Notes under the pieces: generated by a model
Told to the model about the DNA's origin: nothing
Seen by the model: the letters and a program-made list of their open reading frames with translations, nothing else
Database searches by the model: none
Shown: positions 1-9,808 of the stretch, piece by piece
Position numbering within the stretch: the stretch's first letter is position 1
Layout of the letters: every line of letters starts with the position of its first letter
Assembly (NCBI GenBank): GCA_963575645.1
Contig: OY754465.1
Span: forward strand, 44,790,401 to 44,854,400
DNA: 64,000 bases
Reading direction: 5' to 3'
Origin: Xanthostigma xanthostigma
Lineage: Eukaryota; Arthropoda; Insecta; Raphidioptera; Raphidiidae
Translations under genes and position numbers: made by a program

Positions 1-431
1 AGTGAAAAATTTGTAAGGTCCTTCTGACCCCACACCAGGGATTGCTCTGGTCGATTTTTTTAATTACTGTCACACGAAGAACTTGTACGATCTGTTAAAT
101 TGTTGATGACTGTGTCCATTCGGGAGCACAGTCCTGTTTCATTTTTTTCTATATTAAATGTACTGTTTTCATTAAGATTTTGTTTCTCTTACGTAACTGT
201 CATACCCCTGATAATTTCTTTCACAGGTTGGCTGAATCTTTGAAACAGTTCTGGAAAGTGGATCTCTCTGCCAGGCGCCCAAAAGATTCCTACTTAGCAA
301 TTAACAGAATTTTACTTTGCTAGATCCACTTTAAAAATAATCTCAATCTTATCAGGTGAGTTCCGCGTTAGACTTTTCGGGTGTCACGTCTATGACCTAC
401 GACCCAGCGCCGCACCTAAGAGCTAGCCATC

Positions 432-433
<2 letters not shown>
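1..433. other. Intron sequence without recognised feature
   Basis: This lies in the intron that follows exon 12913-13071 on the minus strand. There is no open frame or clear repeat. A CAG/GT-like site near 226 is followed by no conserved coding sequence. A weak inverted match (GTGGATC near 259, GATCCAC near 324) is visible. Confidence 0.5.

Positions 434-498
<65 letters not shown>
434..498. repeat. (TA)n microsatellite inside repeat R1
   Basis: About 65 bases of uninterrupted TA dinucleotides. The same microsatellite sits at the equivalent internal position of R1 copies at 6199 and 19031. It is therefore part of the R1 family rather than an independent simple repeat. Confidence 0.9.
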
Positions 499-501
<3 letters not shown>

Positions 502-1011
502 CGGGCTATAACTTTCGAAGGAGTTAATTGATTTTAACGAAATTTGGACCACATGTTGAAATCCATCACCGCACGAAGCCTATTTAAAATGGGCCCAATC
601 GGGCCATGTTAAGGGTGGTATTTAGGGGTTGAAAAAAGTTTTCGGGTCCAAAAATACCGAAAAAATTTTCGGAACCGTTTCAAATTTGAAATTTAACCCT
701 TTAGTAATTATTAAAATGTGCTGCTAAAATTTTAATAAAATCGGCCCGACAGGACCGGACTTACAAATTTTATGAAAACACAAGTTTCTTATATGGATTT
801 TACATACTGAAGAGTGTATATAATTTGGTACAGATGTTGAATTGATATGTTAGTATTGAAATTAAGTAAAAAAATGTTTTAAGGGTTGTATTAAGGAGTA
901 ATTTTTTTTATTTTGTCCAAAAACAAAGTTAAGTTCATATAATAGAGCCACACTGCTTATAAAAGCAAATACACTATATGTCGGCAGGGTTTCGCACTGC
1001 GACCCGGAGTT
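499..1011 (-). repeat. Dispersed repeat R1, copy 1
   Basis: This copy is inverted relative to R1 at 5680 and 18515. It runs from the TA microsatellite to the family terminus GTTTCGCACTGCGACCC. Blocks TTAAAATGGGCCC, AAAAATACCGAAAAA and the terminal hairpin-forming GGGTCGCAGTGCGAAACCC match the other copies. The part beyond the microsatellite is missing. The terminus abuts the truncated gypsy gag-pol frame exactly, so R1 supplies the last codons of that frame. See copy 3 for the likely class. Confidence 0.85.
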
Positions 1012-3019
1012 TTTTATCTTGAGGTATATCGTAGTTTAAAATCGTTTTTATTCTTTCAGGATCCATATCAACAGTTTTATTTTTGAATATGTGCCCTAAA
1101 TATCTAACTTCTTGTTGTCTAAATTGAAATTTATTTTTATTAAATTTTACATTCATTTGTTTGGCTCTTTCTAACACTTGCTCTAAAATTTGATCGTGTT
1201 TTTCTTGGGTATCAGCATATATCAACAAATCATCAATATAGACAAATACATTGTCAATATTACCAAATAATTCAGTGTTAAATTTCTGGAAAATTTGTGC
1301 ACTAACTTTGAGACCAAAAGGCAATCTTTTAAAAGCATAGCAACCAAAAACTGTAGAGAAAACACAATATTGAATACTATCTGGATGTAATTTTACATTC
1401 CAAAATCCATCTTTGAGATCCAAAACTGAAAAGAAATTTGCATTCGCTAATTTTGATTTTAAATCAGAAAGTGTCGGAATAGCATAATGCTCATCTTTAA
1501 TATTTTTATTAAGATGCTGCGGATCAAGACATAATCTCAATGAGCCATCAGGCTTCTCAACCACAATCAGTCTGCTTGCCCAAGAAGTAGGTCGATCAAA
1601 TTTTTCTATAATGTCCAATTGACATAATCTATCCAATTCTAACTTAACTTTGTCTCTTAACTTTAATGGAAGTCGATATGGTGGCAATGAAACTGGCATT
1701 GCATTCTCTATTAATTCTATTTTATAAGAAAACGGAAAACATCCAACACCTGTGAATATATCTTTATAACTATTCATGATAATATCTTTAGTAGTATCCT
1801 GCTTGATACAATTTACTGTTTTTTTAATTAAATTTAACTTCAAGCATGTAGGCAATCCTAATATAGGGACAGTGTCAGGTTTAGTAACAATAAATTTCTC
1901 TGGAGAAAATCGATTGTCATTCTCAACCAAAAGATTGACACAGCCATAATTTTTTATTTCATATCCACCATATGCATGCAACTTTATTTTGTTTTTTGCT
2001 AAGACTAATGACTTTACTGAATTTTTTCTAATCGAATCATAAACATTATATGGAATTAAATTAACATCAGAGCCAGAATCTAATTTGAATATTATATTCT
2101 TATTTTCAATTTTTAAATTTTTCGTCCAAGAAATAGAATTTACTTTGTAAATACTATCATAGTAGTACTCGCAATTATAATCTCTATCATTATTAGCTAC
2201 ATTGTCACAATTATTACAACTATTATAGTTGCGAGTAGTACATTTACGGGCAAAATGGTTGAATTTGTTGCATTTTTTGCATTGTTTTCCTCGAGCCGGA
2301 CATTTATTTTTGGGATGTTTATACCCGCAAAATTTACATTGAATTACATTAGAACCATACCTATGATCTTTCGATTCATCATTACTCTGATCCTTTGACT
2401 GGCTTTCTTCTTTCTTCATCTCTTGATTCTTCTTTTGTGTCCTTTCCTTCGCTTTCACTGCGTTAACTTCTTGACTGCTTTCTCCATGAATTTCTTTTGT
2501 CTGTTTGCGAATAACTTCAGCAATTCTAAATTTTTCTGTTGCATCCGCCAATGTTATTTCTCCCAATTTAATTACCGAATCCATTGTCTCTCTATCCGAC
2601 GCATCCAATACTATTTTGTCTCGCAATATCTCATCCGGATTTTTAAACTCGCAATCTTTAATTAACGTCTTGCAATCAGTTAAAAATGAATCATAGTTCT
2701 CATTTTCTTTTTGTTTACGCGTGTAAAACAAAAATCTTGCGTGCAGTATATTTTTTTTCGGGTTGCAATATCTATCAAACGCTTCTAATACTTTATCTAT
2801 CTTCTTCAAATCTTCTTCATTCTCATACGTAAATGTATCGTGTATTTCAACAGCTTCAGGACCAATCAAATTTAATAATATTGCCACTTGTCTTTCTTCA
2901 GGTTGCTTGTTGTAGGTCGTAGCAGACATATATATATTAAATAATTTCTTAAATTTTTTCCAATTTTCGTTTACATTTCCAATCAAGCTTAATGGCGAAG
3001 GCACAACAAAATTTGCCAT
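974..3019 (-). CDS. Gypsy gag-pol polyprotein, truncated after reverse transcriptase
   Basis: One 681-codon frame with Gag and Pol fused and no frameshift. Residues 1-200 look like a Gag capsid. Two zinc knuckles follow at about 227-262 (CKFCGYKHPKNKC, then CKKCNKFNHFARKC). A retropepsin active site LDSGSDVNLI lies near 311-320. Reverse transcriptase covers about 440-665, with LDLKDGFW, LPFGLKVSAQIFQ and the catalytic YIDD near 593. ATG at 3019 is chosen because it follows the leader and opens a normal gypsy Gag. The last ten or so residues (from LRVAVRNPADI) are not gypsy: they are translated from repeat R1. RNase H and integrase are missing, so this copy cannot transpose alone. The intact frame stands out among the decayed repeats nearby. 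Confidence 0.9.
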   Translation of the reverse strand: MANFVVPSPLSLIGNVNENWKKFKKLFNIYMSATTYNKQPEERQVAILLNLIGPEAVEIHDTFTYENEEDLKKIDKVLEAFDRYCNPKKNILHARFLFYTRKQKENENYDSFLTDCKTLIKDCEFKNPDEILRDKIVLDASDRETMDSVIKLGEITLADATEKFRIAEVIRKQTKEIHGESSQEVNAVKAKERTQKKNQEMKKEESQSKDQSNDESKDHRYGSNVIQCKFCGYKHPKNKCPARGKQCKKCNKFNHFARKCTTRNYNSCNNCDNVANNDRDYNCEYYYDSIYKVNSISWTKNLKIENKNIIFKLDSGSDVNLIPYNVYDSIRKNSVKSLVLAKNKIKLHAYGGYEIKNYGCVNLLVENDNRFSPEKFIVTKPDTVPILGLPTCLKLNLIKKTVNCIKQDTTKDIIMNSYKDIFTGVGCFPFSYKIELIENAMPVSLPPYRLPLKLRDKVKLELDRLCQLDIIEKFDRPTSWASRLIVVEKPDGSLRLCLDPQHLNKNIKDEHYAIPTLSDLKSKLANANFFSVLDLKDGFWNVKLHPDSIQYCVFSTVFGCYAFKRLPFGLKVSAQIFQKFNTELFGNIDNVFVYIDDLLIYADTQEKHDQILEQVLERAKQMNVKFNKNKFQFRQQEVRYLGHIFKNKTVDMDPERIKTILNYDIPQDKKLRVAVRNPADI

Positions 3020-3066
3020 TTCTTCTTTTATCTACTTTTAAGTAGATATAATTTAAACTTATTTTT

Positions 3067-3081
3067 AAATCGACTGCGCCA
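3067..3081 (-). promoter_or_regulatory. Candidate primer binding site of the gypsy element
   Basis: On the minus strand this reads TGGCGCAGTCGATTT directly after the LTR-like segment ending in CA. TGGCGCAGTCG is the form I recall for tRNA-Ser-primed insect gypsy elements such as 17.6 and 297. Its position just before the gag leader is right. The tRNA assignment is from memory. Confidence 0.55.
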
Positions 3082-3220
3082 TGTAATGTAACTTCGAGGT
3101 TTTGCGTTTAGAGAATGAATTTTTATTTTAACAAATTCTAGCTTACAATTTATAATTATTACACAACAGTGCTATTACATAATAACTACAGTAGGTACTT
3201 AGATTTATCATTATACTACA
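3082..3220 (-). repeat. Candidate 139-bp 5' LTR of the gypsy element
   Basis: On the minus strand it starts TGTAGTATAATG and ends TTACATTACA, the TG...CA form expected of an LTR next to a primer binding site. It holds a TATA-like TTATAAAT and an AATAAA-like signal. The length is short for the family. It may be truncated by the R1 fragment that begins at about 3221. No second LTR exists here to confirm it. Confidence 0.45.
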
Positions 3221-3648
3221 AGAACCCTTCAGCGCACTAAACCTATTTCAAATGAGCCTAATCGGGTCATTGTAAAGGTGGTATTCAAGAATTGAAAAAC
3301 GTTTTTGGGTCCAAAAATATCGAAAAATTTCATTTCAAATTTTAATTTTATCCCTTGGGTACAGATAAAAGTGTGCTGCTAAAATTTAAATGAAATCGGT
3401 CCGACACGACTTGATTTATACATTTTGTGAAAACACTCCTTCGAAGATACGGATTTACTTGAAAGGTAGTGCAGATGTTGGATTGATAATAATATAAAGT
3501 TAAGAAACAAATTATTATTTTAAGGAATCTATTAAAGGGTTCAATTTTTTACTTTGTTCAAAGACAAACTTAAGTTCACATAATAAAACTGCCTGTATTA
3601 GCAAATACACTGTATTGTCGACAGGGTTTGGCACTGCGACCCGAGTTT
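3221..3648 (-). repeat. Dispersed repeat R1, copy 2
   Basis: Matches R1 from the block corresponding to CGCACGAAGCC through to the terminus GCACTGCGACCCGAG near 3648. It has the same orientation as copy 1. It lacks the microsatellite and distal part. It is more diverged than copies 1, 3 and 4, for example TGTCGACAGGG for TGTCGGCAGGG. With copy 1 it brackets the truncated gypsy element. Confidence 0.8.
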
Positions 3649-4195
3649 TTTTATAGATAGTAAATAGCTACTACCAATTTTCTGTAAAGCAATAATAGAT
3701 AATTCGAAAATAATATTACTACATATACATGGAGAAAGCAAAAAGCGTAGGATTTACAATCTTGCTTGATAACCTATGTTCACATTGGGTTCTATTATAA
3801 CCTGCACCTCCACCATAAATTCCCGTACTTCCACCACATGCACGTTCGTCCACCATGTTATTTTTTACAAATTCATTAACACACAATTACAGCAAAGCTA
3901 TTACTGATGATATGAAAACGACCTTTGTAACTCATAAATTAAAAAAAAACTTTAGCTTGTAGTGAGAGTATCGGCTATGTTCCAACCTCTCTGCGGACGG
4001 TAGATAATATGATCGTCACCCTCGTGCGCAGTAGATAAAACGCGTTCCAACCGAGATATAGACGAACCGGCCTTTAAGCGTTCCAACCGAATTTTTGATA
4101 GTCTGATTTTATTACCTAATGATCATTACTGTAACATTTGCACTTTAAAATCAATATTTTTTTTATTTTTTTTTTGTAAGCCTTTGGACGTTTTC
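3649..4195. other. Intron sequence without recognised feature
   Basis: No open frame of note. A short C-rich stretch near 3806-3856 and a repeated GTTCCAACC block (near 3979, 4046, 4080) are visible. I cannot assign either. Confidence 0.4.
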
Positions 4196-4490
4196 TTCTT
4201 TAAAAAACAACGGGTTGAATAAAAACAAAGTTCGAACGAAAGTTGTTAGGTTTTTTATTATAGAATTTTTTTTTGTGTGTGAAAATGAACATTTTTTGTC
4301 TTAATTTTTTTTTTTAAATTAACTTTTAGTTTTTTTGCAAATTGCTAATAATGATTGATAACACATTGAAGAATCAGCAGGCTCTAGAGAAGACTCTCCA
4401 TGGTATTGTGTCCAAACGATTTCCCCCTTGTGACCCAACAACTTTCGTTCGAACTTTTTTTTTATTCAACCCGTTTTTTTTAAACGTCAA
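4196..4490. repeat. Fold-back element with about 50-bp arms
   Basis: The left arm (about 4200-4253) contains GGGTTGAATAAAAACAAAG then TTCGAACGAAAGTTGTT. The right arm (about 4431-4485) is its reverse complement. The interior is AT-rich with no coding signal. Class unknown; it could be a MITE remnant. Confidence 0.65.
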
Positions 4491-4499
4491 TTTAAAAAA

Positions 4500-4836
4500 A
4501 AACACCCAGTATATAAAACAAAGTCCCTCCTCCGCGTCTGTCTGTCTGAACGCGATAAACTCAAAAACTATCGAACGGATTTTCATTCGGTTTTCACTAA
4601 TAGAAAGAGCGATAAACGAGGAAGGTTTCTGTATATAATTTGTAAATATTTTGTATAAAATGGCTTGAACGATGACGGTTCTATGCCAAAAAAAAAATTG
4701 TTTTCATACGCTTACATTGCTAACATTGGCCAAATCACAATGTACTTTGATAGTTCTGCTGTGTAGATGGAAACGTTAATATAATATTTCTAGAACAGTT
4801 TCGCACCCGGGTGAAACCGAGCCAGGCCGCTAAATA
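4500..4836 (+). mobile_element. Helitron-like repeat, family C
   Basis: Contains AACGCGATAAACTCAAAAAC, a block AGAAAGAGCGATAAACGAGG, and ends CACCCGGGTGAAACCGAGCC...GGCCGCTAAAT. A reverse copy at 15660-16042 shares these blocks and ends in CTAG. Here the end reads CTAA. No coding capacity. Classified from the CTRR end and its similarity to Helitron family A. Confidence 0.55.
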
Positions 4837-5030
4837 ATAAAATTGTAACATTTCAAGTATATTCTGTTTTATATTTTTAAATCAGAAGGGCAAATTTGAA
4901 CACCCAGTAGTAACGTACTTTACGGTAATTAAAAAATACTTTAATTAAATATAACCGTCAGAATTGACTTTCTTAAAATATTGAGTTCAAAGAAAAAAAA
5001 ATTGACAGTCATTGTTGGAGCTGTTTTCTT

Positions 5031-5109
5031 AAGTGACAGTCAGTTTTTTCTTTCAATGTAAGCTCTAAGTCTTAGAGCTTACATTGAAAGAAAAAACTGA
5101 CTGTCACTT
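5031..5109. repeat. Perfect 79-bp palindrome
   Basis: Arms of 39 bases with a single-base centre (GCTCTAAG-T-CTTAGAGC). The outer ends are AAGTGACAGTC and GACTGTCACTT. Weaker complementarity continues outward (GTTTTCTT upstream, AAGAAAAC downstream). A perfect palindrome of this length suggests a recent inverted duplication or a compact fold-back. Confidence 0.85.
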
Positions 5110-5679
5110 ATAGTATAAGAAAACAAATGCGCATGCATACAGAATATTAAAGCTGAAAAATAACCGCACTGCCTTTCTGAGACTGTACAAGTACCCCATC
5201 TTATGAAATAAATATTATCACGAGTTCAAAAAAAAAACGTTTGTTCGTTTTCATGTACATTGCTGCTTTCAGCTAATGTTAACAACTATTTCTACAACTT
5301 AAATGTGAGTAAATATATTTTCTTGTATTAGCAGCATGATACATCTTTTGCGTGTTATTTTACCACCAGTTCTGGTTACCGAAACGACGTTCAAGTTTGT
5401 GTATCTATTCGAAACATTTATACACTAATTGATATGAACACGCGAAGGACAATTTGATTATAGTCCAAGAGCTATCAAACATTTTTGGGTAGGTATTTGA
5501 GATACCGTGAAAATTTGTGTAACACTTCTTTTGTAATGTCTGAACACAAAATCAAAAGACCTGGCTGAAGGGCAGTGCAGTCTAGTCAAGTCTTGAATTT
5601 TTAACTTTGCGACATTTTAATCTCAAAAATTGAAATTTTAATACCTTCAAATTTAGTATTTATTAAAATACAAAATAAA

Positions 5680-6192
5680 AAAACTCGGGTCGCAGTGCGA
5701 AACCCTGCCGACAATATAGTGTATTTGCTTTTATAAGCAGTGTGGCTCTATTGTATGAACTTAACTTTGTTTTTGGACAAAATAAAAAAAATTACCCTCT
5801 AATACACCCCTTAAAACAACATTTTTTTACTTAATTTCAATACTACATACCAATTCAACATCTGTACCAAATTATATACACCCTTCAGTATGTAAATCCA
5901 TATCAGTAAACTTGCGTTTTCATAAAATTTGTAAGTCCGGTCCTGTCGGGCCGATTTTATTTAAATTTTAGCAGCACATTTCAATAATTACTAAAGGGTT
6001 AAATTTCAAATTTGAAGTGATTCTGAGAATTTTTTCCGTATTTTTGGGCCCAAAAACATTTTCAACTCCTAAATACCCCCCTTAAAATGGCCCGATCGGG
6101 CCCATTTTAAATAGGCTTCTTGCGATGATGGATTCCAACATGTGGACCAAATTTCGTTTAAATCGATTAAGTCTATCGAGAGTTATCGTGGT

Positions 6193-6254
<62 letters not shown>

Positions 6255-6388
6255 TATATAAACATTTCCAAAAATGGTGCCAAACTTCTTAGAAACTTAT
6301 GAAACGTCGAGAAATTTTGGTCCGACCTCTAGGTCCCGCCATCCGACCGACGCCAATAGTGTAAGTGCCTTATGGCAAATACACTAAT
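5680..6388 (+). mobile_element. Repeat R1, copy 3: complete, Helentron/HINE-like
   Basis: A full-length R1 of about 709 bp. It starts at an A-run plus CTCGGGTCGCAGTGCG and has subterminal ATAGTGTATTTGC. A (TA)n block lies at 6199-6259. The 3' portion contains TAGGTCCCGCCATCCGACCG, then a hairpin AGTGT...TGCC-TTAT-GGCA...ACACT, and ends in AA. The 5' ATAGTGTATTTGC is complementary to the 3' GCAAATACACTA. An internal microsatellite, 3' hairpin and 5'/3' subterminal complement are the layout known for DINE-1/HINE elements related to Helentrons. The paralogous empty site in the right arm of the surrounding fold-back fixes both ends to within a few bases. No coding capacity. The class is inferred from structure only. 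Confidence 0.7.
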
Positions 6389-6611
6389 AAGCCAGATTAT
6401 TTAGTTGGGTCTTTAGTTTGCCATGTCGTTTCAAAAATATCATAAATCATAAATATCAAAAAAATATATTTGAGGCATACTGAGATTTAGACAGAATAAT
6501 ATTTATACCTCGAAAAAAATATTTTTGAAAGGAAAGGCCATTTTGGTGGAACTTTTTACCTGTCAGGTGATCCGGCAAGATTATACGTGAGTGCAAATAT
6601 TTAGACCCAAC

Positions 6612-7477
6612 TAGTGTCCGACCGAAATTTTTGTTTCGGTTTCGACTTAGGTTCGGCAAAAAAACTGGATTCGACTTAGTTTCGGTTTCAGCTGCCCATC
6701 CGGCCGAAACCGAAACTACATTCGGGAGGTTTCGTGCTGAAATGCGGTGCAGCTGCAAGCGACGAAGTGCCTTTTATGCCTGCGCGCTCCGCGTTTTTTT
6801 TTTTTTTTTAGTTTGAAAGAAAACTGTTTTCATTTTGATACTTTCGATTGAAGTATTATTTGCATTAAAAATATTTATTAGTTGTTGTATTTGGTACTTA
6901 TTAATTTTATTGTAGTTCGTTAACAAAAGTAATATACAAAATGACCAAAGTTTAGAAGAATTTTACATAAAGCGAATTAGAAATTAAATATTAATTATTT
7001 TTTATATTTTTTATCCATTCTGAAGAAGATCCAAATCCGGATCGAAACGTTAATGTATTAATTATACTTCTTGTTAATATATTATCTGAAAAATTGGTCG
7101 ATAATTTTATTTTTTAAATAATTATTTTGTTCTTAAGATGAAAGAGTGTTTTCTTTTTTTTTGTTGTGTGTACCAGCCTAAACATATTTATTAGATAAAT
7201 ACTTTTTACTAAAAAGTTAATTTGTTTGGTAGCTTTTATTTTATTTCATAAAAATTAAAAAAAAAAGTATATTTATTTGTATATGACAAGTTAATGATTA
7301 GTTAAAATATCAGAGGCTGAATGATTAATTTAAAAAAAAAATTAAAAAAATAAAGACTGATTATAATAATGTTTACTTTATTTTCCCACGAAAACATGAA
7401 GTTTCGGTTTCGGCCGAAACTGAGACTGAAGCCGAAATTCGGTTTCGGCCGTAAAAACCAGTTTCGGTCGGACACTA
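6612..7477. mobile_element. Non-autonomous hAT element, 866 bp
   Basis: Termini TAGTGTCCGACCGAAA and the inverted TTTCGGTCGGACACTA. Flanking 8-mers are GACCCAAC (6604-6611) and GATCTGAC (7478-7485), 5 of 8 identical. The other arm of the host fold-back shows the empty site with a single GACCCAAC (on the opposite strand, GTTGGGTC at 6400), confirming an 8-bp target duplication that has since mutated. The interior is AT-rich with terminal CGGTTTCGG iterations. A hammerhead-like motif at 7020 lies inside. No transposase frame. Confidence 0.8.
7020..7130 (+). ncRNA. Hammerhead-like RNA motif plus conserved downstream block (family R6)
   Basis: CTGAAGA (7020-7026), one base, stem GATCC/GGATC with a six-base loop, then GAAACGTT. 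CATT just before the motif pairs with AATG just after it, giving the third helix. One base separates CUGANGA from the stem, unlike a canonical hammerhead. About 45 bases downstream, GAAAAATTGGTCGATAATTT recurs beside the motif at 50518 and in the hairpin at 52880. Activity is not claimed. Confidence 0.45.
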
Positions 7478-7737
7478 GATCTGACTAAATAATCTGGCTT
7501 ATTTATTTTCTCATTTTATTAAATACTAAATTTGAAAGTATAAAAATTTCACAATGCCTCAAGGACTTTTCTTGCAAATAAAATTTCGCAAAGATAAAAA
7601 TTCAAGGTTTGGCTAGATCCCACTACACTTAAACCAGGTCTTTGATTTTGTATTCAGACATTACAGAATAAGTGTTACACAAATTTTCACGGTGGCTCAA
7701 ATACCTACCAAAAATGTTTAACAGCTCTCCTACTATT

Positions 7738-8511
7738 AGCTTAACTTTACCGAATAATGAAACCTTTTTTTATATAAAGGTTTTTTTGGCCTTTGTTTGC
7801 ACAATCAGCCATCATCGGTAAAAAATATTTTTTTCTAATTTGAAGTATTTACATGTATACAGAAGGAGTAAAGAAAAGAAAATTAGGAATAGAGTGGTGA
7901 AACATAAAAGTAATGGCAATAATAATAAAATGAAACCTTACAATTAATAAAACGATTTAAAAGATTTTTAAATAGTGATGTCGTGTCTACTCTTATTTGA
8001 TCATTTTTCGACCGAATCAACTATTTGGAGTAACGTAGTTTGAAATAAAACCAATCTTTCAGCCTTCTTGATTTCCGGTTACTCGTGTTTTCGTGTCTCT
8101 CTACTAAACAATCACGACAAAATACACTTTAAGGCAGCATCTGCCACATTTAGATGTTTCTGACAAAGTTATCGATGTGAGGCAGTCATTCTTAAATGAC
8201 GCGTCTGCCGTTTTATCTCATCACTGAAGCTGAGATGATGCGCGTTTTATGAGAAACGTATTAGGAATTTGTATATGCAAAAATACTCAATATTTAAAAT
8301 TTAAATGTTTTGTGTGGTGTTTAATCTAGTAATAAAAAATTATATAACTTAAGCTGGGTTGCAGGAAGCATTGTCAAAAAATTTATTTGACAATTATCTT
8401 AGATAATAAGCTCACGTAGGAAGTGAAATTTCTTTCGAAATTATTTACTATAGTTGAAATGATGATGTACTTGATACCACGCATGTGCCGACACTTATTG
8501 TATGTATCTAT
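7738..8511. other. Intron sequence without recognised gene
   Basis: AT-rich, no frame. TAGTGATGTCG at 7974 and TCATCACTGA near 8218 resemble degenerate hAT ends, but no target duplication supports this. Confidence 0.35.
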
Positions 8512-8761
8512 ACAGGGTGTCCCATTAAGAATGGGACATAGAACAACCGCAGATTCTCCAATTCAAAATAAAACGATTAAGCGAAATATGCTTAGATAAA
8601 ATGTTGCTCGTTTCCGAAATACAGGGTGTTGAAGTTGAAAACTGAAAAATTATTAATGTCCATAATTTTGTTAATACACCGTATAATTTTACTCAAATCG
8701 GCACACTTGTTAAATATCATAAAATGCACCTAACAATAAAAAAATTAGTTCAGTACGCTCT
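8512..8761 (+). repeat. Fragment of an ACAGGGTGTCCC-type repeat
   Basis: Starts ACAGGGTGTCCCATTAAG at 8512, a terminus style common in insect TA-inserting elements. A second ACAGGGTGTTGAAG block lies near 8622. The opposite end is not identifiable. Confidence 0.4.
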
Positions 8762-8763
8762 AC

Positions 8764-8821
8764 CAGTGGCGTACGGCAGGAGTAAGTAATGCTTGTGCCC
8801 CTTCTAAATGTTACGCCGCTG
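8764..8821. repeat. 58-bp remnant with CAGTGGCGTA termini
   Basis: Starts CAGTGGCGTACGGC and ends GTTACGCCGCTG, imperfect inverted ends of the same type as the hAT at 61202-61367. No clear target duplication. Confidence 0.4.
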
Positions 8822-8976
8822 TCTAAATTTTAATTTTGACTATAATTTTAATTTTTTTGATATTTTCTAAGTCAATAATGTACACTTGTTAGTTTGTTGT
8901 AAAGTCATTGGTTTTCGAGATATTCGCAGTTAAAGATAGACATGTACTTTTTATGTGTATTATTATTAATAATATT

Positions 8977-9105
8977 CATTTTTACAATTTTGTCTTAAAA
9001 CCAAACAAAGTAGAAACTAATGTAATGAAATTTTTAAAAAAATTTTAAAAATTTCATTACATTAGTTTCTACTTTGTTTGGTTTTAAGACAAAATTGTAA
9101 AAATG
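8977..9105. repeat. Near-perfect 129-bp palindrome
   Basis: Arms of about 60 bases. CATTTTTACAATTTTGTC at the left and its exact complement at the right, through GTAGAAACTAATGTAATG, with a short AT centre. It directly abuts the 5' end of the Helitron at 9105, so it may be an inverted duplication made next to that insertion. Confidence 0.85.
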
Positions 9106-9459
9106 TATATACTAATATATAAAGCTGAAGAATTTGTTTGTTTGGTTAAACGCGCTAATCTCAGGAACTACTGGTTCGAATTGAAACATTTTTTTGTTGG
9201 ATAGCCCATTTTTCGAGGAAGGCTATAGGCTATATAATATCACGCTACGACCAATAGGAGCGGGGCATCAATGAAAAATGTTGCAAAATGTAACTCAAAA
9301 TTTGTCCGTCCGACAACAACTTTTGAACGGTAACTCCGATCATCATGAAATTTGGACACAATATTCATCTCGGTAATCTAAGATGAATGTGCGTATACTC
9401 TTATTCCCACCCCCAAATCCGTTCTTTTGCACCCGGGTGAAATCGAGCGGGACCGCTAG
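9105..9459 (+). mobile_element. Helitron family A, full-length non-autonomous copy
   Basis: The 5' end is ...TATACTAATATATAAAGC. Conserved blocks are AACGCGCTAATCTCAGGAAC, GGCTATAGGCTATATAATAT and GAACGGTAACTCCGATCAT. The 3' end ACCCGGGTG...GAGCGGGACCGCTAG terminates with a small AGCGG-GA-CCGCT hairpin and CTAG followed by T. TC...CTAG ends, a 3' hairpin and no target duplication are Helitron hallmarks. About 355 bp, no coding. Other copies: 22089, 32331, 33080, 52208 and 55491. Confidence 0.85.
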
Positions 9460-9474
9460 TAAACAATAAATACA

Positions 9475-9808
9475 TATATGTAAATGTGTGTATGCATACA
9501 AAAAACACTGTACATAAAGTATTTATCAACACACACTTTTGGCTATTATATTGTACTTTGACAGTTACACAATATCATAAAACCCACGCAAAACAATTGA
9601 ATATCTTGCCACATCAATTATACAGGTGGTATATCTGTTTAAATATACTATTTGCCCTTTCTTTATATTTCACCGCTGTTGAATCATTTCCCCTTTAACG
9701 TTACAGAAAATTTCAAACAACTGATGAAACAACTGATGTTCGAATTTTTCTGTAACACTATAAGGGGAAGTGATTCAACAGCGGGGTAATATAAAGAGTA
9801 ACCTTGAG
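9475..9808 (+). repeat. Dispersed repeat R8, copy A, with internal inverted repeat
   Basis: Shares ATTTATCAACACACACTTTT and GTACTTTGACAGTTA blocks with copies at 10349 and 13677. An internal inverted repeat (CGCTGTTGAATCATTTCCCC near 9672, GGGGAAGTGATTCAACAGCG near 9764) can form a hairpin. MITE-like; class unknown. Confidence 0.7.

Larger units (their letters stand above)
1007..3220 (-). mobile_element. Ty3/gypsy-type LTR retrotransposon, 3' half missing
   Basis: Reading leftward: a short LTR-like segment (3082-3220), a primer binding site-like segment (3067-3081), a 48-base leader, and one gag-pol frame from 3019. The element stops inside or just after reverse transcriptase. RNase H, integrase and the 3' LTR are absent and are replaced by repeat R1 at about 1007-1011. 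With no partner LTR, age and target duplication cannot be measured. The open frame argues for a fairly recent insertion. Confidence 0.85.
5462..7737. repeat. Compound fold-back carrying two nested insertions
   Basis: The outer arms are inverted copies. CATTTTTGGGTAGGTATTTG near 5478 matches AAATACCTACCAAAAATG near 7697, and the match runs through TTGTGTAACACTTC. The left arm is interrupted by R1 copy 3 (5680-6388). The inner part of the right arm starts beside a hAT element (6612-7477). Joining the left pieces gives AATAAA/TAAGCCAGATTATTTAG, which is what the right arm shows uninterrupted. The host element is therefore older than both insertions. Class of the host fold-back is unknown. Confidence 0.8.

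Noticed and set aside
220-330. Next cyclase exon at the left edge
   Set aside because: A CAG acceptor-like site exists, but no frame continues the C1 domain after GGEPG on the minus strand.
6456-6816. Short opposing frames of 100 and 61 codons
   Set aside because: They lie across the TTTCGGTTTCGG iterations of the hAT end and mirror each other.
7020-7051. Calling the motif a canonical hammerhead ribozyme
   Set aside because: All copies have one extra base after CUGANGA; without a cleavage test only hammerhead-like is justified.
7974-8228. hAT element between TAGTGATGTCG and TCATCACTGA
   Set aside because: The ends match poorly and there is no 8-bp flanking duplication.
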